Shown here: positions 7,484 to 13,935 of the stretch, one piece after another
How positions within the stretch are numbered: position 1 is the first letter of the stretch
How the letters are laid out: each line of letters opens with the position of its first letter
Assembly (NCBI GenBank): GCA_023411175.1
Contig: JAEYPB010000058.1
Coordinates: 1-20,192, forward strand
Direction of reading: 5' to 3'
From: Bacillota bacterium
Lineage (GTDB): Bacteria > Bacillota > Clostridia > Christensenellales > Aristaeellaceae
Length of the DNA stretch: 20,192 bases
Notes under the pieces: generated by a model
The model's input: only the letters and a program-made list of their open reading frames with translations
What the model was told of the DNA's origin: nothing
Databases searched by the model: none
Made by a program: the position numbers and the translations under genes

Positions 7484-8425
7484 TCAGTCCCGGCCCGCTG
7501 CCTGCTTGGTGAGCTGGCGCTGGCGTTTGACGATGAAGCGCGCGCTCACGTATACGATGCACCAGAGGACCAGGAGGTACGGCAGCGCCTTGCCAAGGCT
7601 TTGGTACGTAAAGCCGGTCAGGTAGCCCGTCAGCGACAGATTCATCAGCGTATTGCCCGGGCCGCCCTTGGTCAGCGCGAAGATGATGCCAAATTCCTGC
7701 AGCGAGGCCATCAGCCGGAACAGAAGCGCAATGTACATGAAGGGCTTGAGCATGGGCAGCGTCAGGGTTTTAAAGGTAAACCAGGCGCTGGCGCCGTCCA
7801 CCTGCGCCGCCTCAAAGGGCGATTTAGGCAGAGACTGGATGCCGGCCAGCACCAGAAGGATCACAAAAGGCACGTTTACCCAGGTGTCGATGAGCACCGC
7901 GGTGAACATCGCAGTCTGGCTGGAAGCCGCCCAGGGAAAGTTGTATACGCCGAACAGGTTCAGAAACTTCTCCAGAACGCCGACGGAGTTGCTCGTCATG
8001 AGCTGCCAGATCAAAACGGCGATGGCTGGCGCCACCATCAGCGGAAATGTCAAAAGCACTTTCAGAATGCGGCTGAAGAGGCTGTCCTTGCGTAGAAGCA
8101 GCGCGACGCAGGTGCCTAGGATCATCTGAACACCCGTGGCGTATAGCGCATACCGAAGCGTAACCCACAGCGCGCTGTAAAAGTCCGGCTCGGTGAACAT
8201 GTTGATCCAGTTTTTCAGGAATACGAACTTGACGGCGGGCACCTTGAAGGAGAAATTGGTCAGCGAAAGCGTTATGGCCATGACGAACGGGATCATGATG
8301 CCGATCAGGATGATCAGGCCGGGAAGCACCACGTAGTAGGGCCTGCGCCGAATGTTCGCCGGCACTTCGTTGTAGTTTGCCTTGCGGCGGACAACCTCCG
8401 GCTCGCCCTGAATCTGCGCGCACAT
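7484..8425 (-). CDS. MalF/UgpA-like carbohydrate ABC transporter permease
   Basis: A 313-aa inner-membrane permease with six predicted helices after a cytoplasmic N-terminus of about 30 residues. The EAA loop is at about 205-228 (EAAQVDGASAWFTFKTLTLP), and GGPGNTLMNLS before the last helices is typical of the family. The start is placed at ATG 8425 because AGGAGG (8440-8435) lies 9 nt upstream; the in-frame ATG at 8443 would have this site inside the gene. It is separated from the solute-binding protein gene by a 234-nt structured gap, much larger than other gaps in this operon. Confidence 0.93.
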   Translation of the reverse strand: MCAQIQGEPEVVRRKANYNEVPANIRRRPYYVVLPGLIILIGIMIPFVMAITLSLTNFSFKVPAVKFVFLKNWINMFTEPDFYSALWVTLRYALYATGVQMILGTCVALLLRKDSLFSRILKVLLTFPLMVAPAIAVLIWQLMTSNSVGVLEKFLNLFGVYNFPWAASSQTAMFTAVLIDTWVNVPFVILLVLAGIQSLPKSPFEAAQVDGASAWFTFKTLTLPMLKPFMYIALLFRLMASLQEFGIIFALTKGGPGNTLMNLSLTGYLTGFTYQSLGKALPYLLVLWCIVYVSARFIVKRQRQLTKQAAGRD

Positions 8426-8434
8426 ACGGCGTTT

Positions 8435-8440
8435 CCTCCT
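8435..8440 (-). promoter_or_regulatory. Ribosome binding site deciding the start of the MalF-like permease
   Basis: AGGAGG on the minus strand, 9 nt before ATG 8425 and immediately after the alternative ATG at 8443. It supports the shorter protein (313 aa). Confidence 0.75.
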
Positions 8441-8477
8441 CATACCAAGACGGATATTGTTTCAGCCAAAGCGGCGA

Positions 8478-8561
8478 GGGCTTTTCGATCAAGAACAAGG
8501 CGCCGGAGCGATGCGCAAAACATTCGCTGAGCGGCAAGGCGGCATTCTTGTGAAAAAGCCC
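8478..8561 (-). other. Nested imperfect inverted repeat in the solute-binding protein-permease gap
   Basis: GGGCTTTTC (8478-8486) pairs with GAAAAAGCCC (8552-8561, one bulged A). Next inward, CAAGAA (8490-8495) pairs with TTCTTG (8545-8550). Inside these, short pairings AGCGA/TCGCT and GCCG/CGGC continue the stem. The transcript could fold into one long interrupted hairpin between the binding protein and permease genes. No U-tract follows, so a processing, stability or partial attenuation role is more likely than a classical terminator. Folding judged by eye. Confidence 0.45.
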
Positions 8562-8610
8562 GGCGGAGCGACGAAGAAATGGGGTGGAAGGTCACGAACG
8601 GAAACGGCGA

Positions 8611-8642
8611 GCGCCCACCCCGCCGCAAAACGGGGCGGGCGC
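8611..8642 (-). terminator. GC-rich intercistronic stem-loop after the solute-binding protein gene
   Basis: Arms 8611-8622 and 8631-8642 form a 12-bp GC-rich stem (in the minus-strand RNA one pair is G-U) with an 8-nt loop containing UUUU. It starts 18 nt after the solute-binding protein stop. There is no U-tract after it, so partial termination or protection of the 3' end of the binding-protein message is likely. Such stem-loops are well known after binding-protein genes (for example malE) and raise binding protein over permease levels. Confidence 0.6.
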
Positions 8643-8659
8643 GACAGGATTCCCTTGCT

Positions 8660-10036
8660 TTACGCCTGGTAATCGCTCAGGTCGATGTAGTCAACCGCTT
8701 CGTTGACCTTGTCGGTCAGCGCATTCATGGCTTCCTCAACGCTCTTGTACTTGCCCATCACGATGTCCTGCAGGGTGGCCGCCCACTCGGTGGTGGTCAC
8801 GAAGAACTCCGGCTGGGGCGTGAAGAGGATGGACGTGGAGTCGATGGTCTTGTTGAAGGTGTCGATGTAGCCTTCGTGCTGCTCCATCTTTTTGATGAAG
8901 GCCGGGTCGCTCCACACGGAGGTGCGGATCGGGTCCATGTTGTACTCGGTGATGGAGGCGTAGCTGGAGAATTCCTTGTTGGTGAAATACTGCAGGAAAT
9001 ACCAGGCAGCGCCCTTGGCGTCCGACGCGGAGTTCATCGCCATCGACCAGGTCCAGTAGTTGGAGTACGGCGTATCGCCTTCCTTGGCGACAGGCATCAC
9101 GGCCCACGCGATGTTGCCCGCTTCCGCAGACGAGGGGACGCCGTCCTTGATCCAGTTCTGGGTGATGCCGTTGTTATCGGCGTCAAAGAGCATCGCGGCC
9201 TTGCCGGCGCCCAGGTCGGCGCCCGCCTCATACCAGGTGTACTTGGACCAGCTGGGCGCGCCGCCGGCCTGGATCAGCTTGACCCAGAACTCGGTCATCG
9301 CGATCGCCTCGGGGCTGTTCAGGCGGCAAACCAGCTTGTTGTCGACAACTTCGAAATCTTTGGCGGCGAAGTTTGCGAAGGTGGACATGTAGCCGGGGTG
9401 GATGGTGCCCCAGTCGCGGGCGCCGCGCAGCGCGATGGCGTAGGAGCCGGGGCCGTTCCAATCCTTCAGCGCTTCGCAAACCGCCAGCAGCTCGTCATAG
9501 GTCTTGGGCACTTCCAGGCCCTTTTCCGCAAAGGCGCGCTTGTTGTACGCCAGGGAGTAGAGCTCAAAGCACAGCGGGAGGCCCAGCTGCTTGCCGGCGC
9601 CCACCGGATGGCCCGGCACGCCGTCCCACTTCAGGGCGTTCACGGCGCTCTCCACCAGGTCGGCGGCGTCGTAGTCGGGCGCCACGTCCTCAAGGTAGGG
9701 CGTCAGGTCCTCGACGTAGCCGGCCGTGGAGTAATCCCACAGCTGGTACGCGCCGGACATGAACAGGTCGATGGAGCCGGTGCGGGAAGACAGCGCGGCG
9801 GTCACCTTGTCAAAGTAGTTGGCCTCGGGCGTCACCGAGGTCTCCACCTTGATGCCGGTCAGCGCTTCGAAGTCCGCGATCTTGCTCAGAATCGCGTTGG
9901 AAGTGGTGTGCTCGACGAACGCAACCTGGATGGTCTGCCCCGAGTACTTCTTCCAGTCGTACGTGGCGTCGGCGGCGGCGCCGATGCTGGTGACAAGCAG
10001 GATCGACAGGAGCAACAGTGAAAGGACCTTCTTCAT
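8660..10036 (-). CDS. Extracellular solute-binding protein (family 1, sugar/polyol)
   Basis: A 458-aa binding protein for the ABC importer. A signal peptide (KK followed by a hydrophobic core at 4-18) ends in AAADA, a signal-peptidase-I type site near residue 22-24. There is no lipobox Cys, unusual for a Gram-positive binding protein. The mature part has the family-1 layout: a beta strand with FVEHTTSNAI, then IADFEALTGIKVE, the DLFMSG strand, a PYL segment, the AYNKRAF crossover, and late Trp- and Tyr-rich segments (SKYTWYEAG, YWTWSMAMNS) that probably line the ligand site. The start has AGGGAGGT 9 nt upstream. A possible 7-codon leader frame ends on this ATG. Placement before two permeases and two ATPases, with a polyol dehydrogenase downstream, suggests a sugar alcohol ligand. 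Confidence 0.93.
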   Translation of the reverse strand: MKKVLSLLLLSILLVTSIGAAADATYDWKKYSGQTIQVAFVEHTTSNAILSKIADFEALTGIKVETSVTPEANYFDKVTAALSSRTGSIDLFMSGAYQLWDYSTAGYVEDLTPYLEDVAPDYDAADLVESAVNALKWDGVPGHPVGAGKQLGLPLCFELYSLAYNKRAFAEKGLEVPKTYDELLAVCEALKDWNGPGSYAIALRGARDWGTIHPGYMSTFANFAAKDFEVVDNKLVCRLNSPEAIAMTEFWVKLIQAGGAPSWSKYTWYEAGADLGAGKAAMLFDADNNGITQNWIKDGVPSSAEAGNIAWAVMPVAKEGDTPYSNYWTWSMAMNSASDAKGAAWYFLQYFTNKEFSSYASITEYNMDPIRTSVWSDPAFIKKMEQHEGYIDTFNKTIDSTSILFTPQPEFFVTTTEWAATLQDIVMGKYKSVEEAMNALTDKVNEAVDYIDLSDYQA

Positions 10037-10056
10037 GAGACGATGACCTCCCTCAT
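10033..10056 (-). CDS. Putative 7-codon leader ORF coupled to the solute-binding protein
   Basis: On the minus strand, AGGAGGAGG (10073-10065) is followed after 8 nt by ATG 10056. The frame reads M-R-E-V-I-V-S and stops at a TGA that overlaps the binding-protein ATG as ATGA. The binding protein's own AGGGAGGT lies inside the leader frame. The very strong ribosome binding site has no other obvious use. It could be a leader that couples translation or simply a second ribosome landing site; it is far too short for any coding statistic. Confidence 0.35.
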   Translation of the reverse strand: MREVIVS

Positions 10057-10106
10057 ATTGTTTGCCTCCTCCTGGAGATACGGAACCAAAGTCTCTGGGG
10101 GCGCAA

Positions 10107-10136
10107 CAAGGCTCCCTGCGACATCAAGGCTGCCTT
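10107..10136. repeat. CAAGGCT direct repeats and AAGGC-T-GCCTT dyad in the binding-protein leader region
   Basis: CAAGGCT occurs at 10107-10113 and 10125-10131, spaced 18 bp. The second copy is part of a small perfect dyad, AAGGC (10126-10130) and GCCTT (10132-10136). AraC-type regulators often bind direct repeats, so this is a possible operator, but the spacing is not two helical turns and the sites appear to lie downstream of the candidate promoter. Low confidence. Confidence 0.25.
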
Positions 10137-10144
10137 ACAGGTTA

Positions 10145-10173
10145 AAAATACTACGTACCGCGATGATTCACAA
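10145..10173 (-). promoter_or_regulatory. Candidate promoter before the solute-binding protein
   Basis: In the 218-nt gap between the YesM kinase and the binding protein, TTGTGA (10173-10168), a 17-bp spacer and TATTTT (10150-10145) each match four of six consensus bases. TTGCAT/TAGTAT with a 19-bp spacer overlaps it. The poor match would suit an activator-dependent promoter under the divergent YesN regulator. A second A/T-rich candidate (TATTAT just after the kinase stop) cannot be excluded. Confidence 0.3.
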
Positions 10174-10254
10174 TGCAAATCCTTTGGAAATTTAGACCCC
10201 GTGCGAAATCGGCGCGCGCATTAGGCGAAGTGTTTTATAATATTCTCTGAAATT

Positions 10255-12003
10255 TTATGATTTCGATGGGCGGCCGGAGCGGGCGGGGAGAATCAACTCC
10301 GCCGTGGTCCCGAACCCGACCCGGCTCTCATACCTGAGCTGCGCCGCGTCCCCGAAGTTGAGGCGCAGGCGCTCGCGGATGTTCGCGATGCCGATGTTGT
10401 TGAAGCGGCGGCCCATGTCCTCGCCGTACAGCGCCGCGTCCACATCCATGCCGACGCCGTTGTCAATGACCTTGACGTTTAAAAGCCCGTCCACAATGCG
10501 CGACTCGATGTGGATGATGCCCGCCTCGTCCATGTGTCCAAAGGCGTGCACCACGCAGTTTTCTACCAGCGGCTGGAGCAGAAAGCGCAGCATCGGGAAG
10601 TCCAGCGTGTCCTCCGCCAGATCCTTTTCAAGTGCGAGGCCGTCGCCGTACCGGTATTTCTGAACGCACAGGTAGTTTTCAACGCTCTCCACTTCCTCCC
10701 GGAGCGTAACCGACGGGCCATCCTTGGACAGGTTGTAGCGCAACAGGTTGATCAGCGCGGTGGTCATCTGGGCGATGTTGTTGATGCCCTGCAGCATCGC
10801 GAGCCACTTGATGGAATCCAATGAGTTGTACAGAAAGTGTGGGTTGATCTGCGCCTGCAGCACCTCAAGCTCCATGTCGGATTTTTTCTTCTGGCTCTCC
10901 AGCTGAAGCTTGAACCCCTCGTCCAGTTTTTCCATCATGATGTTGAATCCGTCCCCGAGCTTTTCCATCTCGTCCCTTGTATGGATGCGCGCCCGGACGC
11001 TCAGGTCGCCCTGCTCGGCCTTCTGGAAGGCGACCAGCATTTTTTGGATGGGCGCCGTCAGAAGCTGCGCAAGGATGCCGGAAACAATAACGCTGATAAT
11101 CACATACAGGCATGTGATGGGCACCATCTGCCTCTGCAGGCTTTGGGTATCCTTTGTGATCCGGTTCATTGAGATCATGCGCACAATGCGCCAGTCGGTG
11201 TAGTCGATGGTCTCCGACACAATCAGCATGGGCGCCCCGAAAACCTGTCCCGAAAAGCGGCTGTTGTGATCGGTGACCAGGTTGGGATAATCCTCGATCA
11301 CCGAATCCAACGTGACATTGTAGGGGTATTTGAACAGGATGTCCTTTCCGGAACTGACGATCAGCGCCTTGTCCTCGTTCTGCTTGGAGGAAGCCAGGAA
11401 CATTTCCTCCAGCATCCCATAATTGATGTCGATCACGATGACGCCCAGAATGGTGCTGGTGTCCAGGTCGTACATGGGCGTAAGGTACTGCAGCACACCC
11501 TGGTACACGCCGGGGTAATAGGATATCTGCTTGCGCTCGGTAAACCGATTTGGCAGCCTTGCCTCCCCCCGGTCGCTGAAGTAAGGGGCGCACGTTTTGC
11601 GGATCTCGGCTTCGTCCACGGACGGGATGCTGGAGAAAAGCTGCCAGTCGGCCCGGCCGACCACATGAACCCCGGCAATGGTACTCAGCGTATGCACGTA
11701 GGCTTTCAGGATGGAGGACACCGTATTTTTTTCTTCCGTGGCGCGCGTCCCGGAGAGCTGGGTATCGCGCAGGTCCTGTTGGATGGACTGGTTTTCGGAG
11801 AGGAGCGCCGCCGTCTTGTACACGAGATCCAGCGCGAACTCGAACTGCTCCTTGGTGCGGTCGGTCGCCTCCACGTTGTAGAGCATCTCGTTTGTGCGCA
11901 GCATCGTATACGCCGATTGATACACGGTCGCCATCACGCCGCCCATGGCGAGCAGCGACAACAGCAACATGGTGATAAACATCTTGGCCCGTATCGTGAG
12001 CAT
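10255..12003 (-). CDS. YesM-type sensor histidine kinase
   Basis: A 582-aa membrane sensor kinase of the YesM/LytS class. TM1 is about 8-29, an extracytoplasmic Cache-like sensor region spans about 30-292, and TM2 is about 294-315. HAMP (about 313-365) and a coiled linker follow. The phosphoacceptor is H389 in QAQINPHFLYNSLDSIKWLA, the hallmark of the family. The ATPase domain has LLQPLVENCVVHAF (N box), DNGVGM (G1) and NNIGIANIRERLRLNFG (G2). ATG 12003 has AAGGAGAAG just upstream. It is divergent from a YesN-type regulator across a 100-bp promoter region and is first in the transporter operon, so it most likely senses the transported sugar or polyol, perhaps with help from the binding protein. 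Confidence 0.95.
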   Translation of the reverse strand: MLTIRAKMFITMLLLSLLAMGGVMATVYQSAYTMLRTNEMLYNVEATDRTKEQFEFALDLVYKTAALLSENQSIQQDLRDTQLSGTRATEEKNTVSSILKAYVHTLSTIAGVHVVGRADWQLFSSIPSVDEAEIRKTCAPYFSDRGEARLPNRFTERKQISYYPGVYQGVLQYLTPMYDLDTSTILGVIVIDINYGMLEEMFLASSKQNEDKALIVSSGKDILFKYPYNVTLDSVIEDYPNLVTDHNSRFSGQVFGAPMLIVSETIDYTDWRIVRMISMNRITKDTQSLQRQMVPITCLYVIISVIVSGILAQLLTAPIQKMLVAFQKAEQGDLSVRARIHTRDEMEKLGDGFNIMMEKLDEGFKLQLESQKKKSDMELEVLQAQINPHFLYNSLDSIKWLAMLQGINNIAQMTTALINLLRYNLSKDGPSVTLREEVESVENYLCVQKYRYGDGLALEKDLAEDTLDFPMLRFLLQPLVENCVVHAFGHMDEAGIIHIESRIVDGLLNVKVIDNGVGMDVDAALYGEDMGRRFNNIGIANIRERLRLNFGDAAQLRYESRVGFGTTAELILPARSGRPSKS

Positions 12004-12016
12004 TCGGCACTTCTCC

Positions 12017-12045
12017 TTGTATCAAATCTGGCAATATGCTATAAT
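12017..12045 (+). promoter_or_regulatory. Extended -10 promoter for the YesN-type regulator
   Basis: TGC immediately before TATAAT (12040-12045) gives an extended -10. TTGTAT at 12017-12022 is a weak -35 with a 17-bp spacer. Transcription would start near 12052. The -10 region is the left arm of an inverted repeat shared with the opposing promoter. Confidence 0.65.
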
Positions 12046-12065
12046 TCCATTAACATTTTAGCATA
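12035..12065. repeat. Inverted repeat formed by two opposed extended -10 elements
   Basis: TATGCTATAAT (12035-12045) on the plus strand and TATGCTAAAAT (12065-12055) on the minus strand match at 10 of 11 positions, with a 9-bp centre. Each arm is the extended -10 of one of the divergent transcripts, so the two promoters are near-symmetric and polymerases would occlude each other. The symmetric element could also be a protein-binding site. Confidence 0.6.
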
Positions 12066-12083
12066 GTGGTTTTTCTGTGTAAA
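12055..12083 (-). promoter_or_regulatory. Extended -10 promoter for the YesM-type kinase operon
   Basis: On the minus strand TTTACA (12083-12078, five of six) is 17 bp from TAAAAT (12060-12055, five of six), which is preceded by TGC. The expected start near 12048 leaves a ~45-nt leader to the kinase ATG. This is the better of the two opposed promoters at the -35 hexamer. Confidence 0.65.
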
Positions 12084-12103
12084 TCGAAAGCGGAGGCCGG
12101 ATC

Positions 12104-13639
12104 GTGAGAAAAGTTCTGATCGCCGACGACGAGTATCTGGTGAGGCTCGGCCTGCGGACCATGGTGGATTGGTCCGGCCATGGGTTTTCCATCGTCGGCG
12201 AAGCGGCGAACGGGCACGAGGCCATCGAGCTGTTTGACGAGACCGATCCGGACATCCTGCTGACCGACATCAAGATGCCGCTGGTGGACGGGCTGCAGCT
12301 GATCGAAACGCTGAAAGCGAGAAAGCCCTCGCTCTACGTGGTCATCCTGAGCAATTACGGGGATTTCGCCTATGCGCAGCGCGCCATCGAACTGGGCGCG
12401 TCCGAGTACATTTTGAAAAGCGATATGAACCAGGAGAGCATTTTGCGCACCCTGGACCGGATGCTGCGCGACATGGAAGCGGTCGAGGATGCGCCCCGCC
12501 GCGACCGGGAACCGGCGATCCATGAATACCTGCGCCAGGCCCTGACGCTCCCGAGGTCTTCCCATCCCGGGCAACCGCCCCAAAGTTGCCTCGCGTCAGG
12601 GGAGTATGCCGTATTGATCTGCCGCTGCGATACTTCCGTGCTGTCCGCCGAGGCGCAGCCGATGTTTCACCGCTCCAGCAGGACGATGCTGGAGGAGCTC
12701 TGGACCAAAACCGTCATCGCCAGCGCACAATCGGGCGATATCCTGTCGGTGATGCTCGTCGCGCCGCTCAATAGCAATGAGGATCATCAAAACCTGCGCC
12801 AGCACGCGCTCCGCGCCGCGCTGAACATCCGGCAGTACTATGACGTGGAATTTCAGGTCGGAATCAGCCTGACCGGCGGATGCGACAAGCTGCCCGAGCT
12901 GATTCAGCAGGCCGCCTCCGCCTTTGAGGACTGCTTTTTTTCATCGGAACCCATTTGCGTTTACGCGCCCAACCGCCCATCGCCAGACGATCAGGCCAGA
13001 GTCAACCAAGCCTGGATGCAGGATCTGGTCACCCTCCGGGATTTCAGCCGTCTGAAACAATACATCCGCAGCGTCTTTGAAGCGCTGAGCCGCGCGCGGG
13101 ATTTCACGCTGGTGCAAAACGCCTATTTCGATTTTATCAGCTTCGCGCGCCAGATGGTCACGCGCCATCCCGAGGTCAAAATGCATTTCGGCGGCGAGGA
13201 GAAGCTGTCCTACGTCAACCTGGACAATCTGAGGCACATCGACACCTGCTCCAGCTTTGTGCTGGACATTTTCCGGATCATCGGCGCCGCGTTGTCCGGG
13301 CAGGGGCAGCGGTATTCCAGCGTCGTCAGCCGCGCGATTGAATACGTCCACTGCCACTACCAGGAGAACATCGCGCTCTCCGACGCGTCCGACGCGGTCG
13401 GCCTGTCCAAGAGCCACCTCAGCCAGCTGTTCAAGCAGGAGACCGGCATCAACTTCACAAAATACCTGATGGATTACCGCGTCGAACAGGCCAAGCAGCT
13501 TTTCTCCAGCGGCAACCTGCATATCTACGAGGTGGCCGAGCGCGTGGGCATCCCCAACCCGTACTACTTTTCCAAGGTCTTCAAGGAGGTCACCGGGTTT
13601 ACCTGCAGGGATTACCGGAACAAGCTGTACACCCATTGA
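12104..13639 (+). CDS. YesN-type response regulator, receiver plus AraC-family DNA-binding domain
   Basis: A 511-aa regulator. The receiver domain (about 1-120) has D8/D9, the phosphoacceptor D55 in ILLTDIKMP, the conserved Trp23 at the end of helix 1 (TMVDW) and the Lys of YILKSDM. A ~270-residue middle region of the YesN type follows. The C-terminal ~100 residues carry two AraC helix-turn-helix motifs: IALSDASDAVGLSKSHLSQL and YEVAERVGIPNPYYFSKVFK. It starts with GTG; GGAGG lies 7 nt upstream. It is divergent from its probable partner kinase and should activate the transporter/polyol dehydrogenase operon. It ends before a strong 21-bp terminator stem, so it is probably monocistronic. Confidence 0.95.
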   Translation: MRKVLIADDEYLVRLGLRTMVDWSGHGFSIVGEAANGHEAIELFDETDPDILLTDIKMPLVDGLQLIETLKARKPSLYVVILSNYGDFAYAQRAIELGASEYILKSDMNQESILRTLDRMLRDMEAVEDAPRRDREPAIHEYLRQALTLPRSSHPGQPPQSCLASGEYAVLICRCDTSVLSAEAQPMFHRSSRTMLEELWTKTVIASAQSGDILSVMLVAPLNSNEDHQNLRQHALRAALNIRQYYDVEFQVGISLTGGCDKLPELIQQAASAFEDCFFSSEPICVYAPNRPSPDDQARVNQAWMQDLVTLRDFSRLKQYIRSVFEALSRARDFTLVQNAYFDFISFARQMVTRHPEVKMHFGGEEKLSYVNLDNLRHIDTCSSFVLDIFRIIGAALSGQGQRYSSVVSRAIEYVHCHYQENIALSDASDAVGLSKSHLSQLFKQETGINFTKYLMDYRVEQAKQLFSSGNLHIYEVAERVGIPNPYYFSKVFKEVTGFTCRDYRNKLYTH

Positions 13640-13666
13640 GAAGCCGCGGCGTTCTTCAGCGTTCCC

Positions 13667-13714
13667 GCAAAAGCGGAGCGGCCTTGCCAACAAGCAAGGC
13701 CGCTCCGCTTTTGC
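13667..13714. terminator. Strong terminator stem after the YesN-type regulator
   Basis: A perfect 21-bp stem (arms 13667-13687 and 13694-13714, core AGCGGAGCGGCCTTGC) with the 6-nt loop CAACAA starts 27 nt after the regulator stop. The stem is flanked by AAAA and TTTT that pair with each other, as in bidirectional terminators. From here to the DeoR promoter (13716-13833) I see nothing further in either strand. Confidence 0.88.
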
Positions 13715-13833
13715 ATGGGTTCCGCGCCTCGGCCGTGTCGGCGAATCCGTCCGCGAACGTCAGCGACCGCCGTGCCTCGGCACAATAAGCAGCCGACGCT
13801 CCCCTCCCGCACATCGGACAAGCCTCCGCATCG

Positions 13834-13913
13834 TGTTTGATTTATGTGGATTCGTGTGGATTTTTGTTGATTATGCGCCCGAATCGTGATAGAATTACAT
13901 ATCTTATCAAACA
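13834..13913. repeat. Phased 10-bp repeats and flanking inverted 8-mers at the DeoR-gene promoter
   Basis: TGTGGATT at 13845, TGTGGATT at 13855 and TGTTGATT at 13865 recur every 10 bp; a weaker copy, GTTTGATT, sits at 13835. The last overlaps the -35 hexamer. TGTTTGAT (13834-13841) and its complement ATCAAACA (13906-13913) flank the promoter. DeoR-family repressors commonly bind tandem repeats with an AATCAA-like core, so this is a good candidate operator for self-regulation. Confidence 0.5.
13867..13895 (+). promoter_or_regulatory. Extended -10 promoter for the DeoR-MFS operon
   Basis: TTGATT (13867-13872), a 17-bp spacer and TAGAAT (13890-13895) preceded by TGA form an extended -10 promoter. 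Transcription would start near 13902, 34 nt before the ATG at 13936. Confidence 0.65.
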
Positions 13914-13935
13914 TTTCCACAGAAGGGCGATACAA

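Noticed and set aside
8579..10021. A 480-codon open frame on the plus strand opposite the solute-binding protein, and similar long antisense frames at 2411-3550 and 5467-6645
   Set aside because: The translations are low-complexity, rich in Arg, His, Gly and Ala, with no domain motifs, as expected for the reverse strand of GC-rich genes. The minus-strand genes there have clear motifs and ribosome binding sites.
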